Under the pieces are notes generated by a model. That model was not told the origin of the DNA. It saw nothing but the letters and a program-made list of their open reading frames with translations, and ran no database searches. Positions 25,935 through 36,521 of a stretch of DNA of 64,000 nucleotides are shown in pieces; the stretch's first letter is position 1; every line of letters starts with the position of its first letter. Source of the DNA: Gyrodactylus bullatarudis (taxonomy: Eukaryota; Platyhelminthes; Monogenea; Gyrodactylidea; Gyrodactylidae); assembly GCA_012064415.1 (NCBI GenBank), contig SSNU01000075.1, forward strand, positions 880,686 through 944,685, written 5' to 3'. The position numbers and the translations under genes are program-made.

Positions 25935-28900
25935 TCATGGATACAGGGCCATAGTCTGATCGATCCATTGTCTAATTTTATTCGGTCTAGAATATACCCC
26001 AGGATAACCAGGTCTAGCACAACCAATGCCATAAGAAACAACACCATATAGTGCTAGTTTTCCAGTTGAATTCGTTTTGCAGACAAGAGGTCCGCCACTG
26101 TCACCTTGACAGGAATCGATGCCACCACCAGCAAAACCGGCGCATAACATTTGATCAGTGATATCTCTCATGTAGTTTAAGCATTCTGGCGTTGGAATCG
26201 GGGGCACGACAGCAGCCAAAAGTTTTGAAGCTGTACGATCATTCTCGCCGATGGCTCCCCAACCTGAAACAAGACAGGCTCCGGATGGAAATTCATCGTC
26301 TTTAGCTAAACACATTGGTCGGACTGCATTTCCGAATTGAATAAACTTTCCACTTGTCGATGGACTTATTCGTATCAAGGCAAAATCATTATTCAAGCTT
26401 CGCGGTTCTAGAAGAATGAAATTAGCAATTATTCTGATTTATGTTTAATTAGTTGAGATGAAAATAAGAATTTCATGATAAAATGAGTTCACACGTTATT
26501 GGAATGAGAGAAATTAAATTCACCGAAAAAGTTGAGAGAAATTGGTCATTTTCAAAAAAATAAATAAATTTCGAGTTATTTTGCCCCTTGAGTATTGGAA
26601 TATTAAAATATCTAAGGCAAAAATTCGAATTATTCTTCTAATTCGATCGAAAGTATCACTATTGAATCGCTTCAAATCTTTAAAATCAACAAGAATTTTC
26701 AGCTCAGAAGATGAAAAAGTTGAAATTTAATAAACGGCCTAATTTTGACCAGATTGATATGGTATGGTTTCAGAATACACTGAAAACCAACCTTTAGTTT
26801 AAAGTTGGCGAAAAAATGACCATTTGAATGAAATCAAAGTGATAAATTTTCAAATTTTACGGGTATGATTTGCCAATAAATTTTTTATTTCTTTTTTCTC
26901 TTAGATTTCTGTGAAGGGTTTTACAAAAAATCTTTCTCTATATGAAATTCTCTACTCTAAATATTGTAGCTTGATAAGTCACAGTTCATTCGGAAGAATA
27001 TTAGTTCTGTTTTCAGAAAAATGACCAATAAATTATTTTCAGATACTTTAAGTTAAGAAAGTCCCATATATGACGCACTGGGGATCAATTATAATGGGAA
27101 TATTCGCAGTTTTATACTAAATAATAGACCTTACACCATGATCCCCCAATTTTAAGAATTCAAATGAATCTGATTGGTAACCAACAATAGGAGTACTAGG
27201 CTCAATATTTTGCTGAACCTGAAACGAACTGCTGCCTTACTTTTAGTTGAATTTCTAAACTAAAGTATGCATTAAGGATGTTTCCAACTAGATAAAAAAA
27301 CTAGAATGGGAGATTAACCCAACGTTCATTAAAAGCCAAGTTTCAAGTTACCATTATATTTTGGATGGATGATAACTGTTTGAATTGTAAAGATTTGTTC
27401 TTCTGGATCAGCCTGTGAGACATCAAGATCTCCGACAATGATTCTTAGCATTTGCTTTGCATTTGTAACACCTCTGTCAAGAAAAAAGTAAACCTTTATT
27501 TATATTTAATAGAGCAGGTCAAATATTTTTTTCCCCTAACAATGTTTCGACAGCAATGCAAATTTGGTAGAACTAGCTTAGAGAATGCCATTTATGAAAT
27601 TTAAATTCGTAATTTTTAATTCTCTGATACACCCAAAATCCCATTTTCCCAAACATCTTCAGCATATCCCAAACTGATCCGAATATTCAGTACTGATTAA
27701 ATATTCCTTACAAACCTATTTAAAATTTCATTCGGCTCAGAATTTAGATTTTAATCAATCGTAGTTGGTGCTAATTAAAAAATCGGCAATTGGGGTATCT
27801 AAACAAAAACATGGTGCAAAAAGAACTTTTTTACGCTGAAAAATGCTGTTTAAAATTAGCTCTGCACATCCGGATGTTAAAAAATTAGCCACTCTCTGAT
27901 ATTTAACAAGTGGTTTTTAAGAATTGATGGATATTATATCAAGGTTAAACCCACTCAAAGCAATGAGCAGCGCTAAGGATCCATTTATTATTGAGTATGG
28001 TACCGCCACAGTATTGCGAGCCGGTATAGTAAGCAATACGGACTTGCCATGGGAATGCATTCGCTTGAGCTGGGAAGCCGCCGACAATCCTTAAATTGCT
28101 TGACCACTGATCCACAAGCCTAGTACCACATTCAACCTCTACGAGAAGAAAATAATTCAAATGAAATTCGGATGGTTTCGGTGATAAAATTAGAGAAAAA
28201 TAAGGCTATGATAGAAGCGTCTTAGATAAGTCTATTCTTTGGTTAAACAAAACAAACATGTTTATGATGAGTAGGGCGGTGACGAAATAGCATTTTTTTC
28301 AGAAAAAAATAGCACAATTTTCAAAAAAATATAGCATTTTTATAGCATATGAAAATATGTTATATACTAGACTTGGATGAAATTTCGTAAAACTGATGAG
28401 ACCGTATATAATTTTGTTTAAATAATCTTTGAGCTATTTCTAAATCATTCCACCATGTCTGGCTGAGTCAACTCTTTAAATGATTCTTGCATCATATAAA
28501 CAAAATTTCGGAAATTTTCAAATTTTGAAGCTTGTATAAGCTTGTATAACATACTATCATCTGGTTTAGGGACTGGCTTAGGTGTAGTGGTGGTGGTAGT
28601 CTGCTGAGTGATACCACATTGCACACCGACATCATCAGCATGGGAACAGGTATGCTTTCCATACGGTGTTGTAGTGCAATCCTTGATGCTAGCTTCCTTA
28701 CCCTTACAGATTGTATTGCTAAAGAAGACCGGACCAATTCCAGGGCCATAGGTTGTGGGTGAAAGGACTTTGGATGATCCTGGAATGCCGAGCATTCGGC
28801 AAATGACATCGGCATCCTTTTCGTCAAACAAGTCATCACAAATTGTACCCTCGATGCCGCCTCTTGTAACGGTGACACGGCCAGACTTATTTTCTGGACC

Positions 28901-31900
28901 ACCCTTTAGGCTTACTTTGACTAGAATAATAAAAAATCAGAATTTTGAACCAAGTAGCAGGAGCGTTTTTTTCAGAGTTTTTTATTCAGTGAACCAATCA
29001 GTTTAAGTGTTTTAAATTTAATGAAAAAACACTTTCGAATAAAGCTAAATAACTTCAAGACCAGGAATAACATGAAATAATACGATACATCAGCAGAAGG
29101 AGCGCTAGAATCAGCCCCAGATTTGTTACGGAAAACTGTAGCTGATTTTGCAAGAGAATTTCACTATTCTTCAACTTTGCTCGCAATTTTGAATGCTTTT
29201 CGAGCATGGAAACGATTTAAAAACAGGACCTACCATGTGTGGAATTTTCTGATCTTTTGAATAATAGTATTACAATTTGTTTTCCACTTTCAAATCTCAA
29301 CTTTAATGATGTATTTCTTTACTTTTTACATTGAATTATACAAAAATAGGAAAATTCTGAGCACATATATGGAATAAGCATGAAAGTTTACACAAGAATT
29401 TTCAATGTTTCACTAAAAAGTTCGTGACTTCACCGACGGTTTTATATTCTTAATTTTTTGAGAAATACTACACCTTTCAGTCTCCCTTTTCGTGTTCTAC
29501 AGATAGGCCATTACACGCCAGAAGACAACATGGTCAGGTAGCAAGCGAAAAAACTTTTAGTCAAATAAAAATCAATAACTCAATTCCTTAGTTCTGTCCA
29601 TGTAGAATCAACTCTCGGATTTGACCTAAATTTTCATTGGTTAATTTTAGATATATGGTTTTCAAAAATAAAGAATTCTTGAACTAACTCGTGCAGTCCA
29701 AGGATTCATCTGAGTTATCGCCACAGTCATTGACACCGTTGCATACTAAGCCGGAATCGATGCATTTCTTGTCCTTACATTGGAATTGATTCAATGAGCA
29801 TTCAGCTTCTTAGAGAATTGCATTGAATTTTTAATTGAAAAACAAAATTACCTAACTCACTTTGTTCTTTGAAACAGTTTAAAGAGACATAATCGAACTC
29901 TTGGCATTTTCCTATGTAGAAATTGCTTCTAGGACAACTTTTCAAGTTGCTTTCAGTGCCTTTGCATTTAACATCGGACAGCATTGTACGACCATTGCCA
30001 TAGGTGAAACCATCTTTTTGAACTGTACTAAATCCAGTAGCTCCCCTGAAAATGAGGGTAAATGAAGGAAATTCTCACTTGAATCCAAGCTCTTTGCAAG
30101 CAACATTGGCTGAGGCCATGGTGAATCCATCTATGCATATTTGACCCCAATCACCAAGGTAAAAAACTTCTAAGCGACCTTTTGTTTCTTCTGATGTTTT
30201 ATTGACCAATTTGATCTTGTAGCCATCATTGAGACCTTGAAATTAACATGTTTGAATTGAGAAAACCAAATGCTCAAATCTGATTGGTCAGATTAAAATG
30301 TACCTGGACAGGATAACTCATCTGAGCCATCACCGCAGTTATTGACACCGTTGCATTTCAACGTGTTATCAATGCAACGCTTATTGGCACATTTAAACTT
30401 CCCAGTACAACTCGTTAGCAGGTAGTAGGCATCAGAGGCAAGAGTAAATTCGCTAGTACAATCATCAGCACTGCCTGGATGAAGTTGACATTCACTGAAA
30501 GAGCTTGGCGCTTTTGCTGGAATATAATTGGCTCCGAGACATGGGAATTGATAATCGAAAACTGTAAACAAGTTATGGCACATGTTCAGACACTGAAAGG
30601 AATGAAAAATCAATCAAAACCATCATTAATCTGGTCTTGCTAAAACGTATTTTAACCGATATTAATATCTTTTTATCAAGTATCTTAGCGCAGAATTTCT
30701 AAACAGATAAGTAACGAGACTTAATTACTGGAATTCGAGAATGGATCGATAAATCGTTAGATTCAATTTTGATTTTCCCAAATTTCAAATTCCATCATCA
30801 TCATCAAAATACTCCCCCCACTACTACTACTAAATAATACTTACGCACATAAACCACGAATACAGATTTTATTATGTAATTTGTTAGCCAATCAGAGAGC
30901 TGGATATTAATTTTATTGCGTGGGCGTTGAAAAAAAGTATAATTTTGTTTATGTAGAAATCGAAGATTTGGAAAGACAAATTCATAGATAGAACAAAAGA
31001 ATCAAATGCCATATAAGCGACATCATCCTGGTGTTCGGGAAAAGATTGTCGAATTGCATAACAAGGGAGAACCATGGTTGGAGTTTAGCCGTTTATCTGG
31101 AGTACCATATACAACAGCGTATGATTGGATTATTTCCGGAAAGTCAAAACAAAGTAAACGCGGCGGAATTAAGAACATTAAGAAGACACCTGATGCTGTT
31201 GCTAGCCTGATAGAGTTCATCGAAAGGGATAAACATGCAACTCTGGAGAATTGTAAGAACCATTTGGTAGAAAAACTGGGGTTAACCGTCTCCAAGCGAA
31301 CAATAAAGAATTGGCTCGATTGTGAAATCTACGCTGTCAAGAAGGACTCACAGGAAGATCAAAGTTATAGCGTTAACTCGGAAAAGAATAAACTGGAACG
31401 TTGTAATTACGTTTGTACCCTTTTGAAGGAACGATCTGAAGGTCGTCATTTAATATTTATAGATGAGACTAGGTTGAATGTCTTTACCAAAAAAAATGAA
31501 GGTCGTTCATTGGTTGGTAGACGTTCAGAGGTATTTACAGTTGATTCAGAAGGGAAAAATCTCTATTGCAAGTTGGTCATGTCAATGAATGAAAAGGTTG
31601 AATTGACTCTGAAAAGAGAGGCCTACTCACAACAAGATCAATCAATATGGCTAAGGGATATTATAGCCAAATGCCGCCAGCTTAAGCTGACGCCGATGAC
31701 GCTGGTTTTCGATATGTTGACCATTAAGATTGAGCCTGGAGTTATCGATGAGGCTGATGTTAGGCTATTACACTTGCCGTTGCATTCAAAATTTTTGAAT
31801 CCAATCTCAGAAATCTGGAGTATCTTCAAGGGAAAGTTGAAGCAGGACATTGAGAATACCAGGGATGAGATGACCAAGATCGAGAGTCTTCCTCATGACA

Positions 31901-34900
31901 TATCAATGAGAGAATTTCGCCTAGAGAAGCTGGAGGAATCAGCCAAAAGTGCCAGGAATATCATTGGCTGTGAGAATATTAATAAGTGTTACTTCCATGT
32001 AGAGAGATATTACCCTGCTGCCATCAAATGTGAAGATATTTCCGATGATAAATCTGAACCAAAGACACAGTCTTGGAGTATCACAGAATAATTTTTACAC
32101 TTGTAATATCAGATGAATAAAAATGTTTTCTATTTTTTGATAAAATATTTAATCTTTGTTTTGGCATCATTTAGACATTCGTGTTTTCATTCCCTATATA
32201 AACCAGGTGAAGACTCAAGTTACTCTTTATTGAGTTTATTTAATTTTTTTTGAAAATTCAATCCCAGAGATCAAAGAAATAGTGTGAGAAGGGTAGTCTA
32301 TTCTGATTGGTAGTTGTAAAGAAGTAATATTATTGGCTAAAAGATTTTCTATAAGGTAAACTCGTAGGATTCTGACTCATTCTAGGGTTGAGAACGCAAG
32401 GTTTTTGGGGAATAAAACTTTTTGATTTTCTAAAGGAACTTACTGTGGGAACAGTGATATTTTGAATGATGATTCTGGGAAACTTTGAGCACTTCCTATT
32501 GCTGAGTTTAGTAAATTTAGATTCAATATCTTGTGGAACTATAAGGAAAAAGGTTCAGATGAAATTTCTCATAAAAAAAGAGAATCTAGCCTTGGAAATT
32601 TCACTAACCTGGACAATTTCGTTCATCGGAACCATCGGTGAAATCTTTGAAGCCATCGCAAACCTTGCTCTTGTGGAGGCAACTACAAAAAATGTATCAA
32701 TTGTAAAGATTGTAAGGTGTCATAATAGACATTTTAAAATTGAAAACAAATTTGAGTTTACTAAGAACCCAAAGAATTACTCTCACAGAATTACCTAAAT
32801 AAATAAGGTAAATAATAAAAATCACGAAAGTAATAACTTACTAATTATCAAATGAGTTGTAGACTTCATTTTTGGCGCATTTATCTAGAAAAAATTGAAA
32901 AATATTGAAGATCACAAATGATAAATTGCTAAAACTAAAACTAACTTCCACAAAATGCTTCAGCTTCATCTTCACCCTTGCCACAATCGGGAAAGCCGTC
33001 ACAGACCATGTTCTTACCGAGGCATTGGCTACAAGAATATTAATTCATAGATTTTTAGTTTTGAATATTTATATGGGCGAAAACAAGTCAGACGAAATAA
33101 TGAATATAATATTATGCTGGTTACTTGAGAGTATTTTTATGATAATAATAAATTTATTTAGAAACTCCTATCAAATGAAAATAGCTCAGGAGCTTAAAAG
33201 TTGATGTGAATAGATGTCTCTTATTATTACTGGAGTCGACACTCATAAGGAAGATAAGAGAACGAACGAATAATAAGTGATAAACGTTTTATTTCGCTGG
33301 GTCTCTTCAGACTTAATCCCGGGCTCTGATTATATACTATTACATTGCAAATTTTTTCTGCTCTTCCATTGGATGAAAAGGAACTCAGGGAGGGGGAGGT
33401 GTTCATTTTTTGATGATCCTTCATTTTGTCGCTTTAGAAATCCATCCATTAGTAACTGACCGCTGTGTCTTTTTCGCTTACGTTTAATTGATGGATTCTT
33501 TTTCACCTTGTTATTTGCACTAATTGTAGGTTGGCTCATAATTTGATTATCAACTACAGGATTGTTCATTGATTGCCAACTCTAAATTGGTTGCTGGGGC
33601 TGAACTTTGCACTTGTGATTGGTGATTATTGGCTACAGCCAACTTCTCTGGATTTTCATTTTGATTTTCACTTGTGCATTGTGTTGAGCTAAATATGGGA
33701 GGGGTAGGACTGTGGTGTTTAGTATTTTCTCTATTTTGGCTAGTTGCCTTTGTTTTGCCTAGAAACAGGATCATCAAAAAATGAACACCTCCCCATCCCT
33801 GAAATTCCTTTTTATCCAATGGAAGAGCAGAAAAAATTTGCAATGTAATAGTATATAATCAGAGCCCGGGATTAAGTCTGAAGAGACCCAGCGAAATAAA
33901 ACGTTTATCACTTATTATTCGTTCGTTCTCTTATCTTCCTTATGAGTGTCGACTCCAGTAATAATAATATACTTGATGAGGTTCGGCAACATTATCGTCC
34001 CAATAGATGTCTCTTACTTGATCGAGATGCTGCCACTTTTGGGACAGTAGAAAAAGTCTTTATCGCATTTTCCTGTACCAAAGCCGACATTGGTCAGATC
34101 CATGGCAAAGTTAGAGCTAGGCGGAGCCTCCGGTGGCAAATCAGAACACTTGGGAATATTGCAATAGGCGTAAAGGTAGAGTCTAGGATTGACCCAGCAC
34201 CATGGTTTTTGGTCATTATCTGGATTTCTACAGTGATTATGACCGACAAGACCCTAAAATTTAATAATAATAATAATTAAAACTGATGATTTTAAATGAT
34301 TTCTCAAGAGGTTTTTTTCTAGTTGAAAAATTCTTGTGTGAAATTTATTCTGATCACGAATTTGATGTTTTAGAGAAATTCGGCTGTCTGTAAGCTGAGA
34401 AATTGGAAATAAAAACTTTTGCTGTTTAACAACAAAATATTTGAAAAATAAATCTTGTACGTCAAGGTTCTATTTCTATGTATCTCAAACGAATTTTGGA
34501 TTTTGCTAGTTTATATAGTACAGGTTTCAACAAATTTAAGAAATTCTCTCTCCTGATTGGTTCATTCAGTGAATATTATTTTAACCAATGAGAATCGAGT
34601 ATTATTTCTTTATCATCATCAACTTTGAAGTTGATAGTAATTTTAATTGAAAAATTCATTGAATGAAATGAAAATTTTCAAAAGACTTACATGAGATTCC
34701 TGGAACTGGTTACTGTAGGCAACGTTGGGATGATTCCATGTTGAACAGGCAAAATTGTTATCAGTTTTGTCGATTGTACCACGATAGGAAGATCCATTGC
34801 CCTCATAGCACTCTCTGGTTCGTGTCATTTTGGGGTCGTTGATAACTTAATTATGGATGAAAAAGGTTTAACTTCTTCTACTGGAAACTTGAGGTATTCT

Positions 34901-36195
34901 CAACTTACTCTGAGTATTCTTTGACTTGGTTTTACCCGCGTACTTTTTCTCACAAATGTAAGGCAGTATTGTAGCACATCCGAAACTCTTCCACCAGAAA
35001 TCATCAGTTGAGATCCATTTATTAGCCTTGTTGAGGTGGTGTTTGGACATGGCTGCGCAAGCTTCATTCTTATTCTTTTCACTTTGTTGAACGAATGGGG
35101 GCCAGAAGCCGTTATCTTTCATGCGATCTTGTACGTAGTATTCTTCACCAGCCCAGCCCCAGTCTAGTTTATTTGTGGCATCTTCGATTAGTGTAACACC
35201 GATCCAAGTTGGTAGAGGATCTTAATGAAATTTTTATCAAATAAAAAAAAAACTTTTTATAAGTAGTCAACCTATAAGTCTTACTAGCTTTATTGACAAG
35301 GTAACGAGATAGGAAGGCTTGCTCCTCTATTTTATGTGGTTTGACAAGGTCAGCTCCCATCTTTTTACAATCTGCCAGAGCATTATTAAAAGTTTTCTTC
35401 TCGTCTTTATAAGTGTAACATGAACCGTCGTAGTGGAACCAGCCTGGTTCACAACCCCCATGTCTGTTACATTTAACACCAGCTGATTTGTAGACACACA
35501 AATGGTTATTGTTAAAAGTGCAATTGCGAAGAGAATCTTCGTGACCACTGCAATAAAGTACATTGAAAGTGTAACCACTTCTATCGGCGTTTTTGGCCTC
35601 TCCATACTTGTGGCGTTGATATACTTCTTCAGAGCCCCTATGGAATTGAGTGTACAACAACTTACAGGCTGAAGCCGAGTTCACGACAGGCAACATTGGC
35701 TGAATCTTTATTCCACAAATCAGCGCAGATTGGTTTCCACTATAATTTTCAATGAATCAATCTAATAAAAAAACCTACGCCTTGCTTGGTCAGATATTCT
35801 ACGCGACCTTCATTAAGTAGTTTATCATTGTTGATTAAGCGAATTTTGTTCAGACTATCTTCGTAAAACTCATAGCCAAGAGAGGCTTGTTCCTTGTCGG
35901 TCGGATGAGTTGAAATAAAATTTGACTGTGAATTGAGGTGACGAAATATTCCTTTGCGTTTACTAAAGAAATTGGAGTAAAATTTTGAGTAAGTTACATT
36001 TGCTGGACTTTTTTCTTCTTCACGTCTTCGTGGTTGTTGTTCCTGGTGGAGGCTGGTAGTGATTTAGGACTAACATTCTTAAAATCATCAATTATACTGG
36101 CTTTTGCCTAAGGGGAGGTGTAATGACGAAAGAAGAGTTCTTACCAAAGCTAAGAAAGAAATAATCACCAAGACAAGACACGCTGAATGTCTCAT
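25935..36195 (-). CDS. Secreted mosaic trypsin-like serine protease, intact triad (gene B)
   Basis: 20 exons, 1,221 aa: 36,145-36,195; 35,998-36,107; 35,779-35,962; 35,666-35,739; 35,285-35,637; 34,909-35,220; 34,691-34,845; 34,018-34,253; 32,946-33,028; 32,842-32,884; 32,609-32,682; 32,444-32,538; 30,304-30,592; 30,079-30,235; 29,861-30,045; 29,689-29,808; 28,555-28,920; 27,955-28,138; 27,352-27,473; 25,935-26,407. Signal peptide [22 protein letters not shown] (about 90-190); C-type lectin (192-347); kringle (369-449, [13 protein letters not shown]); LDLa (475-518); LDLa-like (520-558); PAN (560-640); LDLa; SRCR (687-800); LDLa; SRCR (841-935); Thr/Pro linker; trypsin domain from RIVGG (about 980). 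Triad: [23 protein letters not shown]. Asp six residues before the catalytic Ser predicts cleavage after Arg/Lys. The second LDLa lacks two cysteines. Intron 8 holds a foldback element and intron 12 a transposase gene. Probably a zymogen in an extracellular cascade (inference). Confidence 0.92.
26450..26900 (-). repeat. Decayed copy of the abundant A/T-rich repeat in a gene B intron
   Basis: CAAATCTTTAAAATCAACAA followed by GAATTTTCAGCTCAGAAG at about 26,668-26,706 matches 15,094-15,132. It lies in the 944-bp intron that splits the protease domain. The open frame at 26,542-26,730 belongs to the repeat. Confidence 0.55.
29451..29575 (+). repeat. Dispersed repeat, partner of 16,483
   Basis: AGAAATACTACACCTTTCAG, then TTCTACAGATAGGCC, then AGACAACATGGTCAGGTAGC match 16,483-16,600. 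It is embedded in the 768-bp intron between the last LDLa and last SRCR exons of gene B. Confidence 0.65.
31006..32091 (+). CDS. Tc1/IS630-type (DDE_3) transposase-derived gene, possibly domesticated
   Basis: An uninterrupted frame of 361 codons from ATG to TAA, on the strand opposite gene B and inside its 1,851-bp intron 12. The N-terminus looks like a helix-turn-helix ([19 protein letters not shown], then [12 protein letters not shown]). The catalytic domain keeps the first Asp ([11 protein letters not shown]) and second Asp ([10 protein letters not shown]), but that motif lacks the usual Asn and His. The third motif reads [11 protein letters not shown], where the family has PxLNPIExxW, so Ser replaces the expected Glu and a Glu follows one place later. 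I see no terminal inverted repeats or TA duplication around it. A clean frame, altered catalytic residues and missing ends fit domestication. A recently dead, end-trimmed transposon is the alternative. Confidence 0.8.
   Translation: MPYKRHHPGVREKIVELHNKGEPWLEFSRLSGVPYTTAYDWIISGKSKQSKRGGIKNIKKTPDAVASLIEFIERDKHATLENCKNHLVEKLGLTVSKRTIKNWLDCEIYAVKKDSQEDQSYSVNSEKNKLERCNYVCTLLKERSEGRHLIFIDETRLNVFTKKNEGRSLVGRRSEVFTVDSEGKNLYCKLVMSMNEKVELTLKREAYSQQDQSIWLRDIIAKCRQLKLTPMTLVFDMLTIKIEPGVIDEADVRLLHLPLHSKFLNPISEIWSIFKGKLKQDIENTRDEMTKIESLPHDISMREFRLEKLEESAKSARNIIGCENINKCYFHVERYYPAAIKCEDISDDKSEPKTQSWSITE
33209..34016. mobile_element. Foldback element with 15-bp flanking duplication in gene B intron 8
   Basis: Inverted arms 33,221 to about 33,425 and about 33,765-33,967 are near-perfect complements (TTATTATTACTGGAGTCGAC and its complement). 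The 15-mer AATAGATGTCTCTTA occurs at 33,209-33,223 and 34,002-34,016, directly flanking the insert like a target duplication. The right copy is the minus-strand splice donor region of exon 8 (GTAAGAGACATC...), so the element landed about 16 nt into the intron. Overlapping minus-strand frames between the arms (33,330-33,569; 33,550-33,843) are low-complexity and not recognised. The arm sequence AACGTTTTATTTCGCTGGGT resembles the element at 38,858. Confidence 0.75.
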
Positions 36196-36229
36196 GATGT
36201 GATTTTACGATTCTTGTAACGAAAAGATC

Positions 36230-36237
36230 TTTTTATA
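36230..36237 (-). promoter_or_regulatory. TATA box of gene B
   Basis: TATAAAAA on the minus strand, 35-42 bp upstream of the ATG, at almost the same spacing as in paralogue A. Confidence 0.55.
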
Positions 36238-36521
36238 GTGAACTTTAAAAGAAAATGGTACATGTGTATAACTGGATGTTGTCAATCAAAGTGAATTTTT
36301 TCAATTTTCCGATCAAAACCTTAAGCAAATATGCATAAGTGTTAGTTTTTCAGTCCAACCTAATTTTAACTTAAGTAAATTAACTAGCTCTGCATTGATT
36401 AAAGTATGGATTTGGAAGCTCTTCTCTGATTGGTCAATCAATGACATGTATGGAATATGGTATATATTTATTGTATAATATATGCAGAATATATATCTTT
36501 ACTATGATTTAGGATATATTA

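Noticed and set aside
32466..33204. Plus-strand open frames of 110 and 99 codons
   Set aside because: Antisense to gene B exons 9-12, which encode LDLa modules and the segment leading into PAN.
35270..35285. Alternative donor (GTTGAC) a few bases downstream in gene B exon 5
   Set aside because: It gives the wrong phase and destroys the C-type lectin domain. The GTAAGA donor restores the [13 protein letters not shown] reading.
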